Source of the DNA: Phoenix dactylifera
Taxonomy: Eukaryota > Streptophyta > Magnoliopsida > Arecales > Arecaceae
NCBI RefSeq assembly: GCF_009389715.1
Contig: NC_052400.1
Location: 1,364,001-1,428,000 of the forward strand
Direction of reading: 5' to 3'
Length of the DNA stretch: 64,000 nucleotides
Of the stretch, positions 46,901 through 58,900 are shown in pieces; position 1 is the first letter of the stretch; each line of letters begins with the position of its first letter. The translations under genes and the position numbers were made by a program. The notes beneath the pieces were generated by a model. The model ran no database searches, was not told where the DNA came from, and saw nothing but the letters and a program-made list of their open reading frames with translations.

Positions 46901-47039
46901 AATCCTTCTGTTCCTCCTCGGCCGACTTGGTTTCTTCTCGTTTCTTCTCCTCATCCCCCACCACCTGGACCGACTCCTCGGCAGCCTTGACGGTCTCCTC
47001 TACCATCTGAGTTGCCTCGGATTTCACCTCGACTGCCAT
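43946..47039 (-). CDS. Patellin (Sec14-GOLD lipid-transfer protein)
   Basis: Four exons on the minus strand: 47,039-45,687, 44,666-44,542, 44,443-44,299 and 44,194-43,946. All introns are GT-AG and joins keep frame, giving 623 aa. Residues 1-290 are an acidic Glu/Lys-rich, probably coiled or disordered region with imperfect repeats (EKEEVKE, EGDEGEKAK), typical of patellins. CRAL-TRIO N-terminal motif ILLKFLRAREF is at about 301-311, the Sec14 lipid pocket at about 345-505 (DREGHPVCYNV, NVPFWYYAFNALLSPF) and the GOLD domain at about 520-623 (ELIVKAG, FVPTDEGSYTIIVQKG, SYKKKKVLYRFK). Patellins bind phosphoinositides and act at the cell plate, plasma membrane and in trafficking. A PATL3-like member fits; the exact subtype is uncertain. 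The ATG gives the MAVEVKSEA start; the frame open upstream to 47,249 is probably 5' UTR. Confidence 0.95.
44667..45686. other. Patellin intron 1
   Basis: GT-AG intron of about 1.0 kb in the minus-strand gene. Apart from an A/T-rich and pyrimidine-rich stretch (about 45,320-45,360, 45,555-45,595) nothing is seen. Confidence 0.8.
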
Positions 47040-47179
47040 TCTTGATTGAACCTGAGAGGATGGAGGCCAGGGAAGAGTAATAATACTTGAATAGAGAGGA
47101 CAGAGTAGTAGTTTGGTCTTCTTCCTCTCTGTTGGAGAAAGGGGATAGCTATAGAGACAGGGGGGATTGGGTGCTCCAA

Positions 47180-47190
47180 CGGTTATATTT
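47180..47190 (-). promoter_or_regulatory. Possible patellin TATA element
   Basis: The minus strand reads CAAATATAACC about 145 bp upstream of the ATG. Plausible but not unique. Confidence 0.3.
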
Positions 47191-48962
47191 GGGTTCAAAT
47201 TAGAGAGCAAGGGGAACCCACCAACGGTCACTGATCTGGAGCCACCCAAGAGAGCCGTTGGGAGATTCTATTTGTGGGGCGTGGCAAGGCTGGAGTGGCC
47301 TTTTTTCCGTTGCTAAGAATCCCATGGGCCCCACAAATCCCCAATTTGTTCTTACTTTTTTCCTTTCTTTATAGTTTTTTAAAGATTCTCCAACGGCTAG
47401 TTTTCCTTTTGTTTTATTTTTCATGGCATAGGATTCTTTTCTTCCAGAACGGCAGAACCATACGGACACCGAATTTTGCCAGTGGGTGCACTAAATTTAG
47501 ATTAGATCCATAAATAGGCCGGTGGTTGAGAACCTGATGAAATTGTACGGCCCAGATTGAATGGACCCGCCACATTAGATGGTTATGATCATAATCTGCT
47601 GTTGTTTTTAGTTATGTTTGAACTCTGCAACCTTGAAGCAGGACACCAATCTGCCAGTGTACCAAATTTAGACAAGTTACCATCATTGTTTTCCTAGAAA
47701 TTTAGATTATACGAATGACATCGAATCGTGATCTAATAGCCATCTGATGATCCATCATATATTCGAGACTGCAGTTAGGCGAATCTGTGAAAGATCTTGA
47801 TATATTCACAACATTTTCCTTCCACATAATGATTATTCAAATAATTTTTGTGCAAACAACTTAATAAAGATTTATTCTGTAATCATAAATTTTATTATCA
47901 TTCTATAAAATTTTGCTTGATGCTGTTGCCATTACATAAGTTGTTTTGGGATGAAGTTTAATATTCCATCTCCAGGGTAATTTTATATTTTAAAATTCAA
48001 ATCTTTGCCTTGAAGGAACATTGGCACGGTTGTGGCCAAGCTGGGGGTTCTACCTTCTTCGCTGTCCAGGAACCAAACAGCAGACCCTCACCTTTTGCCA
48101 GTATTGCTTTGTTATACTTGGGTCCCACAAATGATGCCAGCCTCATGACCTTGTGACACAGCTGCCTTTGGTTGTCTTGGATTCTTCTTACAGGTGAGTA
48201 GTGGGCTCCATCAATTATTGGACCAATTGGTAGTTAATTGACACAAGAAATTTGATGACATGGCATCTACAGATGGCCAAGTACAAGTCTCCTTTGGTTG
48301 GTGGCTAAGTCTTCTCAGTTCTTTCTAATAAAACTCTGGTACATGGGTCCTGGACAACAAAGATCACAGAGATGTCGAAATGTCACCATTTTCTAATATG
48401 AATTAAGAATATCATATGATATGCTGCATGTGGTTGGTAGCAGAACCATCATTTAAGGAGAAAATGGCATCTCACGAAGAACAATTGAAAAAATCCAATT
48501 TGGTTCAACTCTCATCCCATCAATATGGGTCATCGGCATGAGTTCGAGATGACTCGACATGAACTAAAACTTTTACAACCCAAAATAACAGAAGACAATG
48601 TGCAGCAACATGATATTAATTCATATAGCATGTCTTGGAGTTCGTTGCATTAACCACTAGACAAACATTTATGCACAATATTGGAAATATCATAGAGATG
48701 GGATTAGGTGAATATCGGAAACCTAACAAACCAACCTAAGATGAGTAAATGAAAGCTTGTTAGTGATTCTGTATTCCTTGATAGGGTTACTTCCTCGAGA
48801 ACCCTTGCAAGATTTCAGTGAATGGATACAGCAAGTTTGAAGTGGCCGATTCTTTCAACATTGCATGCTTCACTTGATGCTCGGAGCTCAAAACCTAATG
48901 TTTCGGCCGGTGTACTTGCTTCTCTGTTCACTTAGTCAAGTAACCAAAACAGTATCAGGCGT
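47191..48962. other. Intergenic DNA between patellin and Twinkle 3' end
   Basis: No further gene recognised. The patellin promoter and the Twinkle 3' UTR should lie here; both genes are on the minus strand, so Twinkle transcription runs toward patellin. Open frames near 47,200-47,510 have no family resemblance. Confidence 0.5.
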
Positions 48963-49907
48963 TTACTTCTTCTGATCCTTGTCATCAATATCCAGGAATT
49001 CTCCCGTGATCCTGCATAAAACCATGGTCGGTGTAACAATTCATTGGCTAGTTCAGATAAAATTAAATGTTGAATATAAAAAGCAGAATGGCACAATGCT
49101 ATTGCATATGTTAGAATCTCAAGGGGATAGAAAGCCTTCGAAGCGTATAGGAGATAACTACAGTTAAGCAAGCACTAGTTTCTTTATGAAGTATTTTAAA
49201 ACGAGATGTGAAACACCTCCCACAGAATTAAAGTTAGACAGCCCTTTGGTGATTGCACACACAGAAGATGAGCAATTGAGCATTACTGGTTCCTATTGAC
49301 AAAAGGAGAATAATAAGGGAAGGTATACCAATGTATAGCCGTATAGGTTAGTAGTCCATTATAAATGAGCATAAAAATCTAATAAAATGCAAAATTATCA
49401 CTCTTATCACCATGATTCTAAATTTTGACATTCTCGTGGACTGAAGAGTTATTGTAGGTGCAAAGATTAAGTGTCTGCAATCCTAATCACACAACTGAGA
49501 TACAAAATTATTGTAACAGATGAAAAGCCAGTACAAGCATTTAGGACTTCGCTCCATCTTTCAAACATGCGCATAACCCCAATATATTCAAATGAACAAA
49601 TCATGCAAGGATGACGGAAGAGCAACTGAAGACTACAGCGAAAAGTGGACGTGGGCAAAATGACGCGGACCTCTTTACCCAACCCAGCCTTGACCTGCAT
49701 GACCCAATCCATGGGTTCACAGGTTCACTTCAAATCAGACATTGTTGACCCACTTGTGTGCCAGGTCAGGTTTAGATCAATGACTTCCGACCCATCACGT
49801 CATGGCACAAGCCCAACTAGCAAAATAAGTTATGTTTTTGGAGAAAGAACATAATTAGTTATGTGAATTAAGATTACTTGATGGAGATCCAAGGACATTC
49901 ATAATGC

Positions 49908-49940
<33 letters not shown>

Positions 49941-52900
49941 CAGCTTAAGTCCAAGATTTTCTTTTCTCCACTCCGCTGCTTCATCACGTTTTCTCCTGTA
50001 CGCCGATCCCTGATATTTTCCTCCTCTCCTTAACATCTGCATTTCCCCTGTTGTTGCAGTGATATCAAGGTACAAAATATCGAGGATTGTACTATATTGA
50101 CCAAGGTTAGATACAGCATGTACCATATCAAGGATCGTACTAGCAAATGGTATCAATGGATACCCATAGATATGTCCGAAACACTCTTGGCATGGCCCTT
50201 TTTGGCCACCAAAACCCTGGTTTTGGGTTTTTTTATCATGTCTTCTTGTCCAAATTGTATGTATTTGCAATAAATAAAACAGAAATATCAAGTTAAATGC
50301 TCTCCAAGGTTTTCTACATGTGTTAAAGCCATTAACATGCATAAATACCATCTAACATGCACGTGTTAAGATTAACAATTGAAATGAAAATGAACAAAGA
50401 AAGAATACATATTCATAACATTATCTAACAGTAATAACAACTACAACCCGAATAATTCAAATGATCATTATTATCATTAAGGATCACCATCAATCATCAC
50501 ATACTAGACACTAGCTCACTAATTAGCTATACTTCAATCATTTTTTTCACTTTTCTATATTTCCATAGTATGTACTGAAGTGCAAGTTCATCGCATTCAC
50601 TTGATTGAAGCATTACTTTATATCTTTTGGTGCATCAATTTATCTTATCTTTTTCAATGATCTAACAATATTATTTAGATATATATTACTAATTAATTGA
50701 AAAAAGGTAATTAATTTGAAATTCAGAACAATTTTGGGCCTTACCTTGGATGAAACTTCAGTATAACTGATTATGGATCAAATTTTGGTAACATGTGCAT
50801 ATCACTAGTGCAAAAACTTCTTGTAAGTTAGCCGATCCAGTGTCAAAACCATTTTACCAGCTTCTTACTCTTCCCCTTGCTTCTAATGCTGGAATACAAG
50901 AATGGCCATTTAAGACACATACTAAGCAGTACCTACGTGTATCGCTAGATTCGGGAGCAGTTCTATTGTTGTTCTAGGTGAACCAACCTCAATCCAACCC
51001 CAAACTGCTTGATCTGCCCTCCCGTTAGGTGATTTGGGGACAGTTTGAACAAGTTTCATCCAAACCAAGTCTTGCTATATTGAACCTAGCCTCCCTATAT
51101 CAATGAGGCCTCAGCACAGCATGAATTGAGAGGTACATGGCAAATTGCTTGATATTTCAAATTTTGAGGGACATCCAGAGATCAGCCTTATATGCCATCA
51201 AAATGATAATCACCTCACCTAGCCTCATATGGGGTTTCCTCACAACTGGTCCATTCCTATCCCCAACCGTTACCACCATTCACCTTCACTCCATCGTCAT
51301 GTCTATTGCTCCATGTTCATTGTCAGATGCCAACGACCACCTTATCTCTCTTTTCTGATGGTTCCCAACCATCAACCTAGCAACCAAGACCACCTAGCCG
51401 TCAGCCTTGATAGCCATCCAAGCCTTGGTATCAGCCTCAGCAAGGCAACCCACAGCCACCATTGAACCAACCATCAACACCCTATCGCTGTTTATCTTCT
51501 TCCGTGGACAAGTCAAGGGGTCAGCTCCATGTCAACTTGGTTGGCCCACCAACAGGTTTGCATCAGCATTCTGACCTGCTGGCAGGTCGCAGTCGGGTTT
51601 GGGTCTATTCTCTTATGGAGGTTAACCCGACCCAGCCCCGACCGCTGCCATCCCGAGGGAAAAGGAAATAAAGTGGCAACATCACCTTGTAGACAGAGAA
51701 GCTCGATACTGCAAAAATAACATCTTGTTCTTAGGGTGTGTTTAGTATTGCTTGATAAAAGTGCTTTCGTAACTTCTAAAGCAAACAAAAGCACTTCATT
51801 AAGAAAAGATAGTCGTTTAGTAATTGTCTAAAAAGTGCTTCTACAAGAAGAAAAGCGAGAAAAGCTCCTTTTGGAGAAGCCAGAAAACCTAGCTTCTGGC
51901 TTCTCTTCCTCTTGTCACAAAGCAGAAGCAACACCAAACACACCCTTAGCAAAGAAAAAAGAAAACTGCTCAAAACACATGATAGCTAATACATCAACCC
52001 ATCTCTTAGAAGAAACATACAACAGATGAGCCTTGCTGATCTCCACCACATGAACAATGGACCCACTACCTAATTTCTCAAGGTGGATAGTTTGAAATTA
52101 TACCAGCCATCTACTATCAGTTCAACCATGTTACAATGCAGTTGTCATCTCCCATAGAACAATATGTGAAGGAGGGAAGAAGTATGCAATGGATCAGATG
52201 CTTTCTTCTGATTGACAATGAAATTCTCCCTAATCAAGTTTCTCCATCTTCTTGGTTAATTAGGCTAACTCTCTGACTGGTCACTAGCAGAAAGCACAGT
52301 TTATTTAAAAGGTGGGATGTATAACAGGACCGTCTATAAAAACATCAATTTATCTGCATTGGTTGGATGACCATTTCCCATCCAATAGTAACCATGGCAT
52401 CTGCTTTTATCATTGTGTTCTACTGATTTGATCTGGTTCACAGTCAAGGAATATGTTTGCTGAGACTAACTCATGACAATATGCTTTTCATAACTAGCAA
52501 AATATGACAAAATTATCAATTTCTGGTTGAAAGAAATTTAATGCTAACTTATAAACCCTCTTCAGAAACTAGTTAAAACATTTGGAGTTATATTAGTTAG
52601 ACCTACTCACAAGAGAAATGAATCTGATCAAATCCAATGATTTGCTGACAGGGCCTATCCCATGGCTGATAATTATTGGCAAGAAGGTTCGCATTCAAGA
52701 GTTGCTGTCTGTAATACTGATTGATCCAAATGAAAAAATAACTGCACTGTAAGCTTGGGTATGGCCTTTTCAATCAGAAGCGACAAGGCCCAGAATGCAT
52801 AGCAGGGGTCTACTTAAGCTGGTCAGTCTATGGCTCCAAAGAATAGGCACAGTAAATCAAGGATACATTACATAGAACCTGATAGAGGAAGAGAGATGGC

Positions 52901-55900
52901 ACCAATTCTATGTTTACAACCTTTCTCAAGTAATTAGTGCATCTTTGTCCTAAGCCGGTTTATACATTTGAACATAAACTTGAAATGTAATTAATTTTTT
53001 TAAAGATTCCATTGGTCCACAATTAGATCCAGACAATATATATGCTTCTTAATCACATGAAAATTGTAAAGACTAATTATAGAACAGGAAAAGTCTGCAT
53101 ACCTGTTATATGACAAGAAAGCCTCTCCAATATTTCCAATGACCTTATTTCGTACCTTCCGTACACAAACCTAAATAATAAAAAAAGAAATTGGAAAAAA
53201 AACAAACTTAGCAAAGTATATATATGTTAAGGAATGATGTATTTTAAACAAAGACTTGATGTCAACCTGCACACGATCAAGGGGCCCAGCTTTTTTATCC
53301 CGATTACGATGAATGACAATACCATTGTCACATTTGTTTATAAAATGTGCACTTCCACTGATATCATAGATATTAGGCGGACAACCATCCCAGTGTTGTA
53401 GCTGAGGTAAAGTCATTATCAGAAATGTATAGATATTGAGGAGGAAAAGAAAGTATATATACAAGGTTATATACATGACATGGAATACCTGTCTAGGATG
53501 CGCTACAAACCATACATGGCATGAATGATGCTGAGCAAAGCGCTTGATCCTGGTAAGCATCTGACTCACATATTCAGTTTCCGTTCTGTTACAGAGATGG
53601 AAAGAAGATTAAACAGACCAGTTTCATACATACAAGAGAGAAATAGAACTTGTGGCACCAAGTATCTAGACAGAAGCCCAGACACAGAGCAAGATCTATA
53701 GAGTTCACATATAAGCACCTAATGGAACTTGTGACAGCATACAATTATCTAGGCAGAAGCCCAGATACAGAGACATTATAGAGCTGAACTCTTCCATAAG
53801 AAACCAAATAAAGAAAATCATTTGGCAAAGCTGTAGAGTCCTCACTGGTTTGCAGGACGTTGATGATCAAGTTCATTGTATGGGTCAATCACAAGTCCAC
53901 GTACCCCATACCTCAGAACAGCAGCTTTAGCAAGTGTAAGAACCCATTTAATAGATGGAAGGCAATCATCCTCACACCTATCAAACAAAACACTCCTATC
54001 AGTGCTAAAACACCTCCATGATAATAAACTGGCGAGGGTTGCACAGTTAATCAAATAAAATAAACAGTTGTTAGATACATGACCTACATTAACAAGACAG
54101 CTGAAACATTCCACTTACTAATGGTGTTCCTTTGCTATCTTTATGATAAAAGTAAAATAAAAGCATTTAGTCACTTTGACAATTTCTTTCTACATAGACA
54201 ACAGACTTACCGGATGAGATGAAATGCATCATTCAGCCATTCCTTGCCTTGCTCTAACTCCTCCACACTCATACGCTCAAGAGATCCTCCATATCTATCA
54301 GCAACAAGCAAAAATTAGCTACTCACGGAACCACATATATGGTAGAAAGTATTAAGCAACTCAAGTTGATTAGCAGAGAACATGCTATTGTGAAAAGTCA
54401 TGTTAAATGTAAATTGGCTACAAATGTTGAAAAGAGAATACCACAAAGGAAGCTCTTCCAATACACATGTTATGGTAAACAAAAGATATTGTGGGTAGTC
54501 TAAATTTTCTCAGAAAGCAAAATCTGAGAATAATTGCTGCCTAACATTATATTATAAATTAAAATATGCAAGGCATCTAAAAGCTCTGATTTGGTAATAA
54601 TGAAGGTTGTTTAATATTTAAATTCAGCCTTAGTAAATTATGGATTTTCTTCAGTAAATTATTAGATAAATTAAATAGCAGAAAAATAAGACATACTCAG
54701 ATAAGGAAAAAATAAAAGAGAACGTAGAGAGTATATGCTACAAAAATGTGCTGGTCGAATTTTTGTTTATGCTGGACCTTTATTATTTACGAGTCTAAAG
54801 AGTTCACAGGTCTGCATTCTGATCTAGACTGTTGTTAACTATCATATATCTTATTTTATCCATATCATATCCCACCGTGACAATACTAAGCATCCATATC
54901 AAATCATGATAAGGCAACCAGATCAATATGCTCCATATTTTCTTCTTTTTGCTCAGACTATTCTCATCATAATTTCCCTATCAATTCAAGATTTCCAAAT
55001 TAAAGACTTAAGATGGATTAGAGTCAGACACTTGGTTGCTAACGGCAGAGTTAAAAAAAGGAAATAAAATGATTGGGATGGAGAAATCATAATTTTGGCG
55101 AATTCAAACAACGTAAACATTTCCAATGTCATGACTTCAATAATTTTACCACACCAAACAAACTCCAAATTATGTATGCTCAACCTGTATATTCAGAAAA
55201 ACCATATATAATCACCAAATATCATAAATTTGCAGAACATCCAAACATGGCAGCGGGTTAAAGAGAACTCACTATCAAGTTCAACACAACTTTTAAGTGT
55301 TCAGAGAAAATTAAATTAGAAGAAATTTTAAACAAGCAAATGTGTGAATTGAAGCTTTAACATTACAGAGAATTAGTATTTGTGTCTGTGAATTGGAGAG
55401 AGTAGAAAGACAGTTATGTCAGGAATCAATCAGAACAGCTGAAGCAACATAGAAAATTATGACACTCTCTCAAAACAAATTCAAAATTGCCCAGGGAAAA
55501 AGCTTCAGAAAAGCAGTAGCCAAGATTAAAAGGTTCAAGAAACATTCTAGTCTCAGTCAAATCAAATGACTACTAGCTTCAGTTATCAAATCTACCAAGT
55601 TTATGCGAAAATGGAAACAGACAAATCTATTCACTAACCACCCAACAAATTACCAGGTAAGGATAGGGAAGGTGTTAACTTAAACCTCAAGACTTATCAG
55701 TATACATGTTTAGAATCAGCTTCACACCAACCAAGAACTATAAATAGCCTAATCAAGCTTTCCCCACGGAATGTAGCGATTATTCTTGAAGTCTAGCCCG
55801 ACTTTTTTCCTTGGTATGGTCAAGCTGATAACTTCGCATGAAGGTTTGACTTGGTGCAAATCATGCATAGCCAAACCCCTAGTTAATTTATAGCTTGAGG

Positions 55901-58900
55901 TATCTAAAAAAGGAATGTATGATCAGAAAAATTGGAAAAAAGTTCAAGTTTATAGTATAAATAAAATAGGGTCCCAAATTTGGAATCATGTCTCAGTTTG
56001 ACTCTTTTGCTTATCTGTTCCCTTTTTATCTTACAGTATATTTTTTGTTTCAATCTTAATGTAGACTCCTAAAGGATATCTCACAAGCTGCATGAGCTTA
56101 AAAACCAAAAAGGCTAGTCTTAGCACCCACTAACTAGTCTTCTACTTTTCAAGGCAAGAGCTTCTCCCACATAAAGTTACCACAAAAATGAATTTGGCAA
56201 AATTTTATTGTGTTGGCATCAAGTTGACAGATGTATAAAGCAACTCAACTTTTTGATGGAGCCTTCTCAAGATAAAGTTGTATCATCTGGCGGCATCGCA
56301 GGGCCAAAAATTGCAAAAGATCATAGTCTAATAAAACTGGAACAGCAATACAAACTCAGAAGAAGGTCAGTATAAGTCCTAAGTTTCTTTGACTTCTATT
56401 TCATCTTGGATCCAGAGGATCATATGTTCAAGGTGTTGGTACCTGAAGAACCAATTACTTCATGCAGATGAAAATAAAGAGTAACTTAGAAGCATACAGA
56501 ATCTCAGAGAAATAGTGCTGGATTATTTGTTTATCAATAGCTTCATAGTAAAAAAGATTTAACAGATTACCTGAAGCAAGAAAAATGAAAGTCTAGTAGT
56601 TTTATCTTGCTCCTAGTATTTTTATCGTGCTCCTAAATTTCAGTAATTATTTCTTCTCAAAGAGCTATCTCTCCACCCCTTCCCCGCCAAAGGGCCCTCT
56701 TCTTCAGGAAGGGCAAGAATAGGTAACTGTAGCCACACTCAATCAATGACTATGTTCTCATAATCACAATCATGCCATCAAGGGAAAAACTTTAGATTGT
56801 TTGCTATCTTTCATCTACTATCACATCATGAAGATCCTGAAATTATTTCCCAATTAAATCATCACCACCTGTACTGTCCTCAATCTAATAAGTTAAGGAT
56901 TGGATGACAATAATGAATCAATCCCACATCAACCACATTTCTTTTGAAACTTATACAACGGAAGCACCAAGTGAGAATCAAAGGCCTCATCCATACCAAT
57001 GAGGAAAAGATACCGCTTAAACAAAAGCAAAACAAGACACTTGCTGGACAACAGGTTACAAATTTGAAAATTTGAACATTTACAGAATGGCAAAAACTCA
57101 CTGAAATTAGAGATCCAGTTTTTATGCATATTTGAATCAAGGTAACATTTAGGACTAATTGGAGCACAGTGTTTAATATATGTTTCAGAACTTTAACCAA
57201 TCCCAGTTTAATTATCAAAAGGGATTAACATGGTAATGGAAAGTAGTGCTAGCTATGTGGATGTAAGAAATAAACAGACTTTATAGATCATGAAAGGAAG
57301 GCTAGAAGTAACATGAAAGAAAACTGAAAGGAGAACAAAACAGTCAGAGGACATGTATTTTACCTAGCATTGAAAAATGGTTTCTTGATGTGTTTCTCCA
57401 AAAGCTTCCTTGCATGATCCCTAACCTAAATGCCAATAAATTCAATCATTTGAACAAAAATCTCATAAAAGATATAGAAATAAGCTATCACTTTGGAGTG
57501 AACTTACCTTGTTTTCCATAGAGCATAGCACAAACTTCCACCCGTGGCTTTCATTAATATTGCATAACAAGGCATCAATCCACTCACTTTTGCCAGAATT
57601 GGGTACCCCTGTTATCACAGTCAGCTCTCCAGGCACAACCTGCTCAAGAGAAATAAATCAACCAGTTTTGCACAAAGATTCTCAATTTCAGATTTCTGAA
57701 TTACCACTAAATATTTTGAACCTGTCTATAGATTCCAGACATATTTACACAAAGGAGTGAAGCGGCCACCATAGGAGCCCCTTCTCAGCTTTACAACCAT
57801 GTCTAAGACAATTCTTGTGCCTAGACAGCTGATCTCTCTGCCAACAGACACTGCTCAAGTGATCTAGTCACTAGAATGACAACATAGTCAGTTAGCGGCA
57901 AGAGACGTGAGAATTTTAAATCCAAGCTGTCAAGACTCATGGCAAATCTAGATATTTTGTCTTTTTTTATCAATTTGTCTATAAATTTCATTCAGTTTTC
58001 TTATGCTTTGGCAGTTGAAGTCACCAGACCTCGGTAGTTTCAATAATACAAAGCCCCAGTTTCTCTTGTACTGAGACAAAGGGGTGAAAGGCTTAAGTGT
58101 AGAATTAGCTATCTTACGCTAATCTACAGTCATTATAGCAAGCCATCCATTATTTTTCCTCTTGGCTTAAATAAAATTACAAATAGAAAACACGGATATC
58201 GTTTTTATTGGTCTTCAAGGTGACAAGTTGAATGTTGTTTTGAAACTGAATTTAGCATTTAACATTTATTTCTCACCGTGTGGATCCATTCAAGACCAAG
58301 GATTCAAATATCGAGGTTCAGTGGCATATTATGGCCAGCCAATACGGTGCGTACCATATTGCGCACCATATCAACAAAGGATATTAACCAGTATGCTTTT
58401 GTACAGCTAATACTCTCCCTTGGTACGGAATACTTTGGCCTCCAAACTTGTTTTTTAATCTCTTTTTTTAATGTTTTATTATTCTAATGTTACATTTATG
58501 CATAAATATGACAAGTGTATTGATTTAAATGCCCTAGCGATCATATCAAATGGGTGATTTTTTTGCTACTTTAATACATAATTTTCCATAACTTGCAATT
58601 ATATCTACCTTGGAAAACTCTGTACAAATAATGGAAGTGCAATTAGGTTACTAGAAATCCACAAACTAATGAATGATACAGAACAAGATGCCCCATCTTG
58701 GTACCAGGCCTTGTATCGGTGCCACACTATCGCTGTGTCAGTACGGTACAGGACCGGTTCAACGTACCGGAATTGGTACGTCTGCCATACCGTTTATCGG
58801 TACCGAACCGGTACAATACGGTATGGACCGAACCAGTACAATATAGTATGGACCGTACCGTTCGGTTTGGTACGGTGCAACAAAACTTGATATGGAAGAT

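Noticed and set aside
46048-47045. Long plus-strand frames (Ser/Phe-rich 320 aa, Leu-rich 206 aa) over the patellin gene
   Set aside because: They are antisense shadows of the Glu/Lys-rich patellin exon 1; low complexity and no independent support.
45504-47249. Single 581-aa frame as the patellin protein
   Set aside because: It starts upstream of the proper ATG and reads through the GTGAGT donor at 45,686 into intron 1; the spliced model gives complete Sec14 and GOLD domains.
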